Source: Coffea arabica | Taxonomy: Eukaryota; Streptophyta; Magnoliopsida; Gentianales; Rubiaceae | Direction of reading: 5' to 3' | Assembly (NCBI RefSeq): GCF_036785885.1 | Contig: NC_092329.1 | Span: 2,852,001-2,916,000, forward strand | DNA: 64,000 bases | Shown here: positions 35,737 to 47,312 of the stretch, piece after piece | Layout of the letters: each line of letters begins with the position of its first letter | How positions within the stretch are numbered: position 1 is the first letter of the stretch | The notes under the pieces: generated by a model | What the model was told of the DNA's origin: nothing | The model's input: the letters and a program-made list of their open reading frames with translations, nothing else | The model's database searches: none | Made by a program: the position numbers and the translations under genes

Positions 35737-35926
35737 CTTCCTACCTAACTCCCGGCAATTAATCATTGGATCGTCATTCAAGGTCGACTGAAAATTATAC
35801 TATAAAATTCAAACACCGCATTTGATGCCACGTTAGAAGCTTATGTGGTAAATCTTTCACGATCATCAGACCCAATAGAAGCGCTCCAATCCTATGGTCT
35901 GTGTATACTACCCACATAATTGATAC
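35737..35926. other. Short spacer between the gypsy element and a hAT MITE
   Basis: Nothing recognisable; ordinary AT-rich plant intergenic sequence. Confidence 0.5.
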
Positions 35927-35934
35927 TACACGAG

Positions 35935-36317
35935 TAGAGCTGTTAAATGGAACGAGTAATTCGAAAGCTCGATTGAGCTCGACTCGATAAGGTCGAACTC
36001 GATTCGTTAATTGTGATAAATGAGTCGAGTTAGAGCTCGAAATATACTCGTTTAATTAACGAGTCAAGTAAGTTCGACTCGTTTGTTATTTGAGTAACTC
36101 GATTGGGTTCGATGATAAAGGGCATATATGTCATTTTACAATTCAGAAGAATAAAAATTAAAAATTATAAGTTTTTATTGTGATTAATTTGCATGAGTTC
36201 GAGATCGAGCTCGTGCAAGCTCGGTTCATTTGTGATAAATGATTCGAGCTCGAGTCATATGTCCCATTTGGCGAGTCGAGTTCGACAGTCAAATACTCGA
36301 CTTGATTAACAGCACTA
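35935..36317. mobile_element. hAT MITE with perfect 8-bp target duplication
   Basis: Ends are TAGAGCTGTTAA and (inverted) TAGTGCTGTTAA, one mismatch in 12. The flanking direct repeat TACACGAG (35927-35934 and 36318-36325) is exact and of hAT length. The 383-bp body is packed with CTCGA/TCGAG motifs (GAGCTCGACTCG, GAGTTCGAGATCGAGCTCG) that pair between the two halves. No open frame. Confidence 0.92.
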
Positions 36318-36325
36318 TACACGAG

Positions 36326-39300
36326 TATCATTGCGACTCAAACAAATTCGATTGAATTTACTGTGAGTAAATTTTATATACAATATCAGTACGTTCGGAT
36401 GGATGATACATGATCAAATTTTTAAATGGATTAGTTTCTACCATGATTTGTGTTTTGACTGACTAATCCAGACAAATTTATGCTTTGCTAGACTGTCTTT
36501 ATTACATTGGTTCACCAACAACGTGCACTCTTTTCGAACGTAGTGGGAAAAACAAACGCGTACTGTTTTCGTAAAGGCACGAAAATTCTTCTCACGGATC
36601 TCAACACGAGTTCAACAAATATAGCCTGCAGAGATAAATATCACTTTGTCATTTAATTTGCATCACAAATCATTAGCTCGTCTTCTTGCTTGTGCAATCT
36701 CTCTTGCATTTACTACAGTACAGCAGCCAAAAAAAAGGCCATTATTAACCGTAATTGAGCACCGGCTGCAGTTGAGTTACCATTTCGTTTTCTTTTTACC
36801 GCGCTGTACACTTTCGCCGACATTCGTCCAGCACATTTCTTCCAATGTCTGACTACTTGGAAATGCGAAAGACAAAACTTACGGGTATGTCGGTCTAGCT
36901 AGTGCAGAGTTGTGTAGAGAAAATGTTACATCTGTAGCATGGAGTTTAGTGGAAAAATTCAACTCCTAAGATGTGATCGGCTAAAGCATTAACAATTCTA
37001 AATCACTACTGTTTATCTAGGATAATTTTGCGTAGTGACAACAGATTTGACCAAAATGGCATTGTCACAGCATGTAATTTAAATGTGAAAATAAATTTTT
37101 TCAAAATAATAATATACCCTCCTCTCCAATTCCTTCAATATATCCTTGAGCTTATGCCACTTGTCTCACTTAATGTCAATGTCCCAGATTAATTTATCTT
37201 AACTAAAGTTTTCTAACCCCAGGTAAATTGGTCAAATGATTTTATCGTACAATAAAGGGAATGATTAGTCACCTGCTTCGATGCCAAATCCATCGGTAGC
37301 AGTTATCAATAATGGTAATTGCATGCAGGATAACATCAGGAAAAAAAAATTAAATTTCTGTATCTCTCTTCTTTTGTTTTTTTTTTTCCCGACTATATTT
37401 CTTAATTTCTCCATTTCACCTCCAACAAATGAAAAAACAAAGATTTTACGATTTGAGCACAGCTAACCTCTTGCCGTTGAAACATAAATTCAGATTAACA
37501 AAGAAATAAAAAAAAATTGTGTTTAGCTGGCTAAATAATTTTACTTATCTATTATAATAAAATTGAGAAATCTTTTGTTAGACACCGTAAAGGCTTTTCG
37601 GTAACCAACAATTTTAGAGAATAAATTAAAGAAATTTATAGCAGTTGTTCTTGGCAAAAGAAAATGTACCTTCATAAAATGTACTCCGGACAACAAAACA
37701 ATGCCATGGTCTAATATAAATGTAAAATACCAAGAAATTAATTCTTCATTGGTCAACTTAGAAAAATGTACGTCTAAAATTTAGGAAATGTCTTACTATT
37801 TCTAATTTCACTTTTCACCGGCCAACCATATAAAAAGATATAAACATATTATTAGTTCTATTTTTTAAAGACTATTTTTTAAAGACAATGCATCGTTAAG
37901 AAATTGATTTGTACAACCAAATTACAAATTGAAAAGTAAAAGTTTACTACATTGAAGAAATAATTTTGGGTTAGCCAATCCTAGTAATTTTAAATATATT
38001 TACTTGTAAAATGAGGGAGTGTGTCATTGCTTCAAAAGTTATTCACTACCAAACCGTATAAAAAAAAAAGAAAAGAATAATAGTTCATGTGAGTTTTACT
38101 TAGTAAAGTAAGAGTGACCATTTAAAAAAATGCTTTTTTGTTTTGGAAAATAAAAAATATGCTATCACTTACTATGAAATGTCAACACTAAGAAAATAAT
38201 TGATTTATCATTAGCAACCTAGTCAGTAATTGTAAATATCCATAATGGTAAAAGTAGTGAATGCTTCACCATTTCAAAATATTTTCACTAACCAACCATA
38301 TTTAGTAGTTTAACTAGTAATCGAGACATATACTTTTTTTTTAAAAAAAAAAATTGAGTTCAAGTTATAATGGATTTCACGGTATAATGGGAAGAAGCTC
38401 ACATTTGTTTCCTTGGTTTTTTGGAGGTGAAGAAAGAGAGAATATACATATATATAAGCAAGCATCGAGGGAATCCAAGAGGGATAGAAGTAAGAGTAGG
38501 TTAAGTACTTATTGTTGTAGAAAAAAGCAAGACAAGTGACATGATATTGAGGGAATCTGAGAGGAATGATAGGTAGGGGCTGAACGATTTTGTTAAATTC
38601 CAGAAGATGTAAAATTATTTAGGGTGTAATTCACTTTGAATATATTCTAAATATAAAATAATAAAATTTTATAAATCCCACGTATGACATGACGTTAAAA
38701 TGATACGCCGAACCCTTAACACTATTCTTTTATCCAATCTTGACCGTGAATCCTTTAGAATAGGTCATTTTGATAATCATTCTTGCCCCACGTCCATTGG
38801 AGAGGATCCGACTCCATCCAATAGTCAAAGATTGTGTGATAATTTGATTGTTTTCGAAAAAACATCATCGGTTGCGGCATTGCCATTATCGCCGGCCTTG
38901 ACGAAATTACATGCCGTAAGGTCCGTATCAACGCCTTGGGAGTATTTTGAACCTCCAGCAACTGCCTTTTTCCCCCAAAATAGATCAGAATCTATGTTGA
39001 GGTGAAGTTTGAGAGAATAGGATACCCTTAAAAGGAGGACGAAGGAACAATGACCAATCTAGGACCACCACCTACTCGTTCCAGTTTTCCCTGTCTTGCA
39101 CTAACAGAATCCGAACCATCTTTGTTTCGCTATTTTGGGGTTCTGCTTTTCGAGTTTTCTTTTGTTGGGTTGTCATGAAGTCCTTTAATGCAAAAGTGCA
39201 TGCATCATCATGATTATGGGCTTCGCTTTTGTTGTTTTCTATGTGGATGGCATCAGCATTAGTACACAGATGCTCCAAGCACTGACGCTAAGTGCTAACA

Positions 39301-42024
39301 ACTTGGTGGGCTTTTCTTTGCTAGTGCTCTGACCTCCAACCTTATTCCAGCATTCTGAACATTTCCAGCGTTCCACTGCTGAACCTGATCGCGGGCTCCC
39401 CAAGCCTTCACAGCTACTTGCCAGGCCTTTCTTGACCGCCATTCGGATCCTTGATCCTGTTTTAGCTTTAAGCCTCAAATATGGAAACCTATAATAATTT
39501 CATCTTTTGTTCAGTTATGTTCTTCGAAGAAACAATTTTTTTTTTCAGTTCCCAACGCTAGATTTCTCAGAGAAGAGACCACAAATCATTACACTGATCC
39601 TGATTTTGCTGTGTAATTAATTGTTGAGAAACATTTATAGATTCACGGATTTCCTAAAATTTCTCTATAGCTAAGAAATATAAAGTAAGGAAACAAGACT
39701 GCTTACATCTCTCAAATCTGTATAGACTTCTGCAGACGGTAACAACCATTATCATATGCCTGCCTCAGTGCCCTTTTGTCTCTTTCAAATGCAACTAATA
39801 TCGTCGAGGAAGACAACATTGAAACAAAGATTGACAATGATCAAGATATCCAGTTGGGCCGATATCAAACTATAATTCAAGGTTGGGCCATTAAAAGTAC
39901 CAGGAGAAGGGATGAAGCACAAAAAAGCCCATTTTTTTTTTTCAAAAAAAAAAAAAAAAATCTCTATCATTCATTCCTGGTTTCAGAAACGTTTGTGAAA
40001 CAGCAATTCAGTAGCTGAATCAATACCATCCTTTGTCTCTCTCGTCGGGTTTAATGTTTGAAGATGTGAGGCATTTCTTCGGAGAGCCCAATTTAAGTTG
40101 ATTTAACCAGCAGGTACTTCTATTCTATACTTGTGAGTTGGATCAGATAGTTTACTAGAGTATTCAGAAAGGGAAACGGGCCCAAGTTTTATTACAGTAA
40201 ACTATGCCCGACTCATCCAGCGAGGATCATAATTTGAATATCAAAAATTTTCAAATAATATTTCGTTTGCATTATAAACACATTTTTCAATCCATCATTT
40301 TATGTTCTCAATCACTTTTTTATCTCACATATATTATATCACAAAAAGTGTTACAGTAATTATTTCAAATAATACGCTATCAAATAATTAAAATTTCTTT
40401 CACCTGAAAAACCCCAAGCACAAACGTGAGTCAAGGACATGGAATCCAAGCATTAAAATGAAAGACAACTGGACAAGCAAGAAGGGAAGAACACTCTACT
40501 AGGAAAAATTCTAAAAGAGCACTTGATAGGATGGGGTAGGAAGCAGGATAGGTGGTAATTAATCCATCCTTGACGAAGGGAAAGCCTTACTCGATGAGAA
40601 TTGTTGAAATAATTGCAGCAAAGAACGAAAATTAGGACAAGCTAAAACCATAACCAAAGAAGTCAAACAAAATTAGCTATGAAATGTTGAAGAAGGCGGT
40701 TGATGCATCAAAAGTCAAAAACATTTATAATTAGATTGTACAATTTGTACAGCTTGCTGCCGTCTCTTCCACTTTTCCGTATTGCGTACAACTGTACCGG
40801 TTTCTGATAGCGAACAACTTGGGAGTACATGCAATTCTCGTTCTTTTCCAAAAGAAACGCGGCTAATTCAAACTTGGGATTGTCTTTATTTTCCAAAAAA
40901 AATTAATATTATTTGCTTGCATTACTAATATATTTTTAATTATATATATGACATCAAAAAAGAAAAATGCTACATTATTTTTTACAGAAAATTATCCTAA
41001 ATAATTTACTATCTAAACACACACGGACCAATTGCATTGAGAATTCACTTGTTACCACTTTTTGAGATACAGACATTCAGTCATATATCCAATTTCTTTT
41101 TATTTTTGGACCTATGTTAGATATACACATGTTTAAAAAGAAATTTAAATACTTTATTCAATCACTTTTTTTTTTATAATCTCGCAAACACATTAGTAAC
41201 TAATAAGTCTATGTTACTGTAACATTTTTACAAAAGTACCCAAAAAGCAACTAGCCAAGCTGTTATTTTATCCCTTGTGGAAATCAAACACAAGATGACC
41301 ATTCTAAGGAATTAGCAGTATTTACATTGACCAAGTCCTCCGTCACCAGCTTCATCATAGCCATATATAGGGTGGGCTTTTGAAGATTCTTTTGGAACTA
41401 ACTTCATCATTAGCTCTGGTCTTAGTTACAGATAATTAAAAAATATATATAGCAGAACAGAAGGAAAAGCCACATAGACGGACTGTTTGTTAATCACCTC
41501 AAGATTCCGGCGGGAGACAAGCAAATTCATTTAATTAAATTTATCTATTTCCGTCCATGAATAGATAAATATGGGCCGAACAAATCAACAAAAGTTAAGG
41601 CAATCAAATGATGGATGTTATAATATTAATATTGTTAGCAAGAAATCAGCCCACATTTTTTGCTCAATTTGAATGTTTGATGTGGGCATAGGTATACTAA
41701 TACCATACCCAAGGCATAACTTTTTTATTACTTATGAGAGACCAACTATTGATTTTCATAAAACGATTGATGTTCCACTGCTACTACTCTTTTTAATTTA
41801 TCTCCAATTTCTACTCTTAAGTCTTAACTAAGCTGACCCAACAGTAACATAGACTGTGATTTACATTTGGTACTCCGCTTAAAGTGGATCGGTTCCTATT
41901 GATCCAAGCAAATCTTTTCCAGCCGATCCATGCAAATATCTAAATCACTCACTCAAAAAATTGGATGAAAAGAAACTGAAAGAAGAAATAAGAAGAGGAG
42001 GAGAGAAAAGGATAGTAGAACTAA
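36326..42024. other. Intergenic DNA, no gene recognised
   Basis: AT-rich. A Tourist-like fragment lies at about 40250-40390 (CTCACATATATTATATCAC then GTTACAGTAATTATTTC). A T12-C-A18 inverted homopolymer is at 39933-39960 and a T/A switch at 38335-38351. Frames at 38700-39005 (+) and 39239-39478 (-) look somewhat protein-like but match no family known to me and have no promoter or splice context. Confidence 0.5.
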
Positions 42025-42157
42025 CCTTGTTTGGAAAGGCATTTTTCACCCAAAAAATTTCTCTGTGTTGTTATGAATATATTTTTTACCTCATATATAT
42101 ATATATATTAAATTACTACAGTACATTTTTTACAAATAAAATTGCAATCCAAACAGA
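42025..42157. mobile_element. Tourist-like MITE, small
   Basis: Left end CCTTGTTTGGAAAGGC, right end GCAATCCAAACAGAG (inverse CTCTGTTTGGATTGC). The body of 133 bp includes (AT)n and the TTAAATTACTACAGTACATT version of the family core. Confidence 0.65.
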
Positions 42158-42921
42158 GTGCAAACCTGTTTATCTCAGACAGACAAAAGTGCAGGACAAA
42201 ACAAAATGATGCTACTACAAAGGCAGAAGGCACGTCCTGAACTCACGCATGCTTTCATTCACATGGGTTGTTGCTGTATAACTTCCACAACTGCTCATGC
42301 ACGTTATACTCTCAATTATCATCACTACTCTGCTAACAAGTACTATCTATCATATTTATATGGAGGAGTACTATTTAAGTACCAGAAGAGTAAAACAATG
42401 AACAACTTACTATCCATAATATTAGTGATAAATATAATAATATAATAACATGGACAAGCATGCTTGAATTTCTCTACAATTTCCAACCATTAATCAGTGA
42501 AAGTAAAAAATAAAAATAAAAATCACATTAATGATGTACAAAACAGTAGTGACTTTATCATTATTCCTTTGGTCCTTTTTTTTAAAAAAAAAAAAAAAAA
42601 AATTTCCCCTCATAATCGCAAACTTGCTCTTCGCTTCCCTCGTCCGCATTTTGCAAATTTTATTAGGCGGGGTGGTCTTTCCTCTGTTGTTGGCTGGTTC
42701 TCATCCGGTTGGAACCCGGGACGACTCGGTGGCTACTTGCCCACCTACTTGCCATCTCCGTCACATCCTCCGGAGTAGACTCAGACTCAGTACCACCGCG
42801 ACTCAGTAGTCAGTAGACTGGGTAATTCAGGACCCCAAGAATTATTAAAGCAACCTTTAAGAAGAAAAATCCGGGTAAAAGAATCAGCTTCTGCCCACCC
42901 TCATTCATCAATCCCCCCCTC
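42158..42921. other. Intergenic DNA, probable 3' flank of the second SAUR
   Basis: It contains a T8-A19 inverted homopolymer at 42577-42602. The part from about 42800 to 42921 probably includes the 3'UTR of the minus-strand SAUR gene. No gene recognised. Confidence 0.5.
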
Positions 42922-43368
42922 TCACCAAACGGACTTATCGGCAATCCCGTTGAGGAGGGGGCGTGACTCCGCTAGAAACTCAAGGTTGCTCCGCATGCCT
43001 ACGTGGCAATATCTTTGGAACTCCTCCAAATTCATGAATCGGGCTGAGTTGCTGTGAGTCGACTCGGAGAGGGCCAGGTACCGGAGAACCTCTCCGAACA
43101 GGGACTCGTCACAGGGGATGGCCAGTGGCCCTGAGTTCGTAAACCCATATTCTTCCTCCGCCTGGAGCAATAGTTTCTTAAACAATGGATGGTTCAAGTA
43201 CGTCGCCCGGACCACAAATCTTTTACAATCGGTCCCTACAGTGACGGCCACATGTCCAGCAGGTATATCCGACGGTAAGCGCTTGGCAGTCATTGATGCC
43301 TTCTTCCTCCACCGCCGTAGCATTTGGCGGAGTCTCACAATGTACCGGATTTTGCTGCACCCTGACAT
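42922..43368 (-). CDS. SAUR family protein, SAUR52/53 type
   Basis: Intronless minus-strand gene for a 148-residue protein. The N-terminus KIRYIVRLRQMLRRWRKKA (residues 6-24) is strongly basic, as in this clade. The SAUR core spans about residues 34-100: DIPAGHVAVTVG, KRFVVRATYLNHPLFKKLL, QAEEEYGF and LAIPCDESLFGEVLRYL. Unlike the short SAUR at 1065, it has a 45-residue C-terminal extension with FQRYCHVGMRSNLEFLAESRPLL, which I recall as characteristic of the SAUR52/53/69 group. SAURs are rapid auxin-response proteins that affect cell expansion through PP2C.D phosphatases; the role of this clade is less well known. A TATA-like motif lies about 115 bases upstream. Start and stop fit the family length. 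Confidence 0.93.
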   Translation of the reverse strand: MSGCSKIRYIVRLRQMLRRWRKKASMTAKRLPSDIPAGHVAVTVGTDCKRFVVRATYLNHPLFKKLLLQAEEEYGFTNSGPLAIPCDESLFGEVLRYLALSESTHSNSARFMNLEEFQRYCHVGMRSNLEFLAESRPLLNGIADKSVW

Positions 43369-43484
43369 TTTTCTTTCTTTTTTTTTGTTTTGGTTCTATT
43401 TCTTTCACGAGAGAGAGAGTTGAGGGAAGAGAACCTCTTAATAAACTGAGAAGGCGAGGGGGCTCGGAAGGTGGGACGGCGGAG

Positions 43485-43493
43485 GATATATGT
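43485..43493 (-). promoter_or_regulatory. TATA-like box of the SAUR52/53-type gene
   Basis: On the minus strand ACATATATCC lies about 115 bases before the ATG at 43368, between GC-rich sequence. Its position is suitable for a short leader. Inferred. Confidence 0.45.
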
Positions 43494-43970
43494 AGAGGTG
43501 GGGTTAGTAAATGCCCTTGGTTTCCTGAAATAATTACAAAATGGCAGCGGCTGTGTTGCCACATATTTAAATGGCTTTTAATTGGCTGTACTGCGGTTTG
43601 ATTGGATTACTCAAATTTACACTAGATAAGGGATTCGAATATATATATATTATAACCTTGTTTGTATTATAACTTTTTTGCAAAAAAAAAAAATTTTAAG
43701 TTTTTCTTTTATATCAAATATATCAAATCGTTACAGTACACTAATTTTGTTACATAACTTGATTGTGGTCAAACGTCTTTGAAGTAAAACTTATATTAAA
43801 ATGTTAGATTTGATTAGACGGGCTAAATAAAGGGGGTTGCATATTAAGGCGATGCCAGAAAAATAAATACTACTTTTCTTTTGGCAATTACAAAAACACT
43901 TGTCTTGCTCGCTAGTACATGAATTCATCTACATGTTTGTTCTAAAAGATTTTGTATAGCGAAAAAATTA

Positions 43971-44117
43971 AGCCTTGTTTGGATAGTCTTTTTTCATCGG
44001 AAAATTGCGTCGTTTTCCGTGATCACATTTCCTTATTATCTTTTTTCCTCACATACATTAAATTGTTACAGTAATTTTTCTACAAAAAATTCTAGAAAAT
44101 GCAATCCAAATACGACC
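43971..44117. mobile_element. Tourist-like MITE with TTA target duplication
   Basis: The left end AGCCTTGTTTGGAT and right end inverse GGTCGTATTTGGATTGC are flanked on both sides by TTA (43968-43970, 44118-44120), the 3-bp target duplication of PIF/Harbinger elements. The body carries the core CTCACATACATTAAATTG, TTACAGTAATTTTTCTAC. It supports placing the whole family in Tourist. Confidence 0.75.
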
Positions 44118-44434
44118 TTAGTTTCCCGAAAATTACTGGTCAGAAGAAAAAAAAAAAGATGTTTAATGAGAATATAGGGGTGAATTGATTCTGACGATTT
44201 ATAATTTATAGCATTTGGCTGCCGAATTTATAAATGGAAAAGTGTTGATTTTTAGGCTTTAAGGAATATTCTTATTTGCTCGCTTACTTAAATGTTCAGA
44301 TGCGTTTTCATATGATTCTTAGACTCTATACAAGGTTCTTCGTTTTCACTGGTGTCGTTATTTTGGTTGAAGAATACCTATAAAAGGTTTTTTTTTCTTT
44401 TTTTGAAGGTTTTGTTGGACAACACTTTATGGCA

Positions 44435-44615
44435 TTTTTTTTTTTTTTTTCAGTTGGAAGGTGTCCGGGTCTCACCCCGACTAATCCTACCAACCCCGAG
44501 GAGAGCGGGCCCCACCGATCCTCAAGAAATTACCCTAGGCAGCCCAAGCGCGGAATCGAAACCAGGACCGGCGCCTTAACTAAGAACGCGAAATCCGCCC
44601 AAGCTGCCTGTGGGG
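44435..44615 (-). mobile_element. tRNA-derived SINE (second subfamily)
   Basis: On the minus strand it starts near 44615, has a B box GGTTTCGATTCC (44552-44563) and ends in an A16 tail (T-run 44435-44450). The GTGTCCGGGTC...CCGACTAATCC part near the tail matches the SINEs at 4714 and 63143, but the 5' tRNA-like part differs. The target duplication is weak: only GGCAT (44431-44435 and 44616-44620) can be matched. Confidence 0.75.
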
Positions 44616-44742
44616 GGCATATGTTAAAGAGTGTTAGAAATTAAGTTCCTGTTGGTGCCTGATGTGGTACAGGACTATTTCTTAAAAATAATTTATCGGT
44701 TTAGCTAGAAGGGTGAACATTTGTTAAAAGAAATTTAAGATG

Positions 44743-44743
<1 letters not shown>

Positions 44744-44800
<57 letters not shown>
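44744..44800. repeat. (TA)28 microsatellite
   Basis: A pure 57-base TA repeat, the longest in the window. Confidence 0.95.
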
Positions 44801-44805
<5 letters not shown>

Positions 44806-44933
44806 TTAAGAAAGTGTTTAAATATAAGGGATGTAATTTAAGTGTGCTACTGAGTGTCACTGGATATTTATTAGAAATTTTCATAATTTATTAACCATTA
44901 ATTGTGCTTTGCCAAATTAAGTAATCTATTCTC

Positions 44934-44954
44934 GTAATAACCAAAAAAAAAAAG
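44934..44954. mobile_element. 21-bp A-tailed micro-insertion with 15-bp target duplication
   Basis: AAGTAATCTATTCTC is repeated exactly at 44919-44933 and 44955-44969. The insert is only GTAATAACC followed by A11 and G. The layout is that of a retroposon cut almost to its tail. Confidence 0.55.
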
Positions 44955-45227
44955 AAGTAATCTATTCTCATTTGGTAAGTAATTAATTTGAACTACGCAC
45001 ATGAGTTGCCATGTTTTTGGAAGATAAATCTTTTGTGGGGAAGCAATAAGTAAAATTTTAAATAAAGACACTTTTTCGGGTGTGCGTGTGTGTGTGTCCG
45101 CACTAGTTGTTGAACTTTTGACAAAAGAGCACAGGTTAGAAAAGGCCACACAAAAAAAAAAAAAAAAAAAAAACCGGGATACCATTCCTATGTACGTAGT
45201 ATCTAATAATAATAGAGGATAACCAAC

Positions 45228-45415
45228 ATATGTTGGTGCAAGTGGAAGGGGCTTGCATCCCTTAACCATGAGGTATCGGGTTTGAAACCCATGAGAATGG
45301 AAAAAATGACGTTGGGAGAGCTACCCCCTATGAGGCCTGACCCGACTCGAACATGATTAGTTGTAGACCGTAAAACGGATTCGGACGCCTCGTTATCCCG
45401 ACATCAACTTCTTAA
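45228..45415 (+). mobile_element. SINE-like sequence with A and B boxes
   Basis: An A box TGGTGCAAGTGG (45234-45245) and a B box GGGTTTGAAACCC (45278-45290) are spaced as in tRNA-derived SINEs. The body continues with CCTGACCCGACTCG and CGGATTCGGACGCC. No A-tail or target duplication is seen. A further A-box-like start (CTAAGCTCAAATGGTTGA, about 45426-45443) follows and runs into the MITE at 45459, perhaps a second truncated SINE. Confidence 0.55.
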
Positions 45416-45458
45416 ACGTTGGCTGCTAAGCTCAAATGGTTGAAGATTTCTTATAAGG

Positions 45459-45600
45459 CCTTGCTTGGATTGCATTTTTTTAGATTTTTTTTTGTAGAAA
45501 AATTATTGTAGTGATTTAGTATATGTGAGGTAAAAAGGTGATTAAAAAATGTGTTTTCGAAAAAATGTAGCAATTTTTCTTTGAAGCAATCCAAACAAGG
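45459..45600. mobile_element. Tourist-like MITE, 15-bp inverted ends
   Basis: CCTTGCTTGGATTGC at the left and the inverse CCTTGTTTGGATTGC at the right, 14 of 15 matching. The 142-bp body is T/A-rich. It inserted next to or into SINE-like sequence. Confidence 0.75.
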
Positions 45601-47312
45601 TATGTTTTTACAGTTTAGAGTAATTATTTGAAATTCTACATCTTAACCGTAATTATTGGAAAATTGCTACTTTCACTACTGGTGAACAACTGAGGCTTTA
45701 GAAGAAATAATAATGAAGTTCTGATCTAATGCTCATGACTAAAAAGATCTTTAGAATTTAGTAGTCTTAAGTCTCGCTAAATGTGTTTTTCAATTGAATG
45801 GTTTGTAATCAGTTTATATTGATCTCACTCACTATTGTTGTATATATATGTATGTGTGATTGAAGCAGCCATAGATAGAGTCATAGTGGTGGCTGCACGA
45901 AGTTTGGAAGTCCAAACTCCAAACTCCAAAACCCGCCACATCACATGCAGAGAAGGACTGTAGGACTCTCTGTCTCTCTAGGGGGAGGGTAGTTGGGCCG
46001 AAAGAGGCAGATTCCTTTTAAAATAAAAAATATTTACTTAATACTACATCCCTTTAACTAAAAGCTCTCTATTCTGTATTCTCCACATCTGACCCATGTG
46101 CGAGGCTGCCCCATCTGCAGTTTCATCCGAACAAGCAGCCAAAATGAAAATGCTCCTCCTCTTAATTAATCACTTTTGTTTAGTAGTTTCTACGGAATCA
46201 AATTTCAGTTAAATCCCAATGTACAATACTACGTGGTATGCACTGTTTGAACCTCAAACGTTTGGACATTGAAGGTGCGTGACATGTGGCGTTTGTCCGA
46301 ACTTCAACAACAATAATGCATTTTGTTCTGATTTATGGTATCCATAATGCTCTTTATTTGTAGGGATTTTGGATGTTTGAAGGTCCATAGTTGGTGTCCG
46401 TAATTTGGCATTGAAGCCACTCATTGGTCCCACGTTGTGCATTCGTGTTAAGTAAGAGTTAGAATGCATCCCCCTAAACCTCAATATTGCATTTAGTGCC
46501 CCCACTTGTTAAGATTTAAGGATCACAACATTTATAATTATATACCTTGTTCAATGTTTTAATCAGATACCCCAAAAAAAAAAAAAAAAAAAAAAAAAGC
46601 CAAGCTACACTTCTCCAACATATAAAATCCATACAACCATTTGACAATTTTGGTGCATGTATAATTTCATAAAAAAAAAAAAAAATTAGACTCACTTTCC
46701 TATCCTACTTTTGTTTTTATTTCACGACAATTACACTTTCCCCGATTTTGTTGCTTCTTACTAACTCTTCAATAAGTATTTGAAGATTTGGGAATATAAT
46801 GAGCAAGAATTGTTATCTGTATTATGGATAGACAACAGTACTTGCGGGGATTTGGGGAATCAAGCTAAACTTCTTTCACTGCATAAAAATGGCTGCATTG
46901 GTCCCGTCCCAGGGTTAAAGGAGCATCGATCAATGATCCAGGTCAGTATGGTACTACTCCAATACAAGTATCAAGAAAGGAGGATGGGCCCCCAATGATT
47001 TGATGATGTGGCAGTGTCACTAGTGTTATCTGCTACGTTTCGGCGCGTATTTCAAAGAAATACCGTTATCTCACGTCAGCGTCAGGGGCTGATATGGCAC
47101 CGTCTTGGGAGGCATCAGCACCGCCTCCAGCTACAGTTCATCTCCTATTGGTGCTCTGGTGGTAGTGGGGCACTGCACTGATCCACTGACCCCTTCAAAT
47201 TGGGCCAATCACCAGTTGTCACTCAATATTCAAATAGCCCAATATGGCGGCATTTACATCAATATTTTAACAGCCCATGTTAAAACCTTTTTTGGGGGAG
47301 GGGCCTCAAGAT
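45601..47312. other. Intergenic DNA, no gene recognised
   Basis: A-runs at 46570-46598 and 46670-46685. Frames at 46254-46505 (-), 46780-46998 (+) and 47105-47314 (+) have no recognised match. Confidence 0.5.

Noticed and set aside
38700..39478. Frames at 38700-39005 (+) and 39239-39478 (-) with fairly protein-like composition
   Set aside because: No recognised domain, no splice partners or promoter; opposite-strand frames of similar quality overlap them.
39929..39960. T12-C-A18 foldback, also T8-A19 at 42577
   Set aside because: Homopolymer pairs arise by slippage and may be sequencing artefacts; no element ends or duplications found.
44744..44800. Long TA repeat as a possible matrix-attachment or replication site
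   Set aside because: Simple microsatellites of this kind are common in plant DNA; no other supporting signal.
45228..45300. tRNA gene suggested by A and B boxes
   Set aside because: No acceptor-stem or anticodon-stem pairing is evident, and the sequence continues as a SINE body; not a functional tRNA gene.
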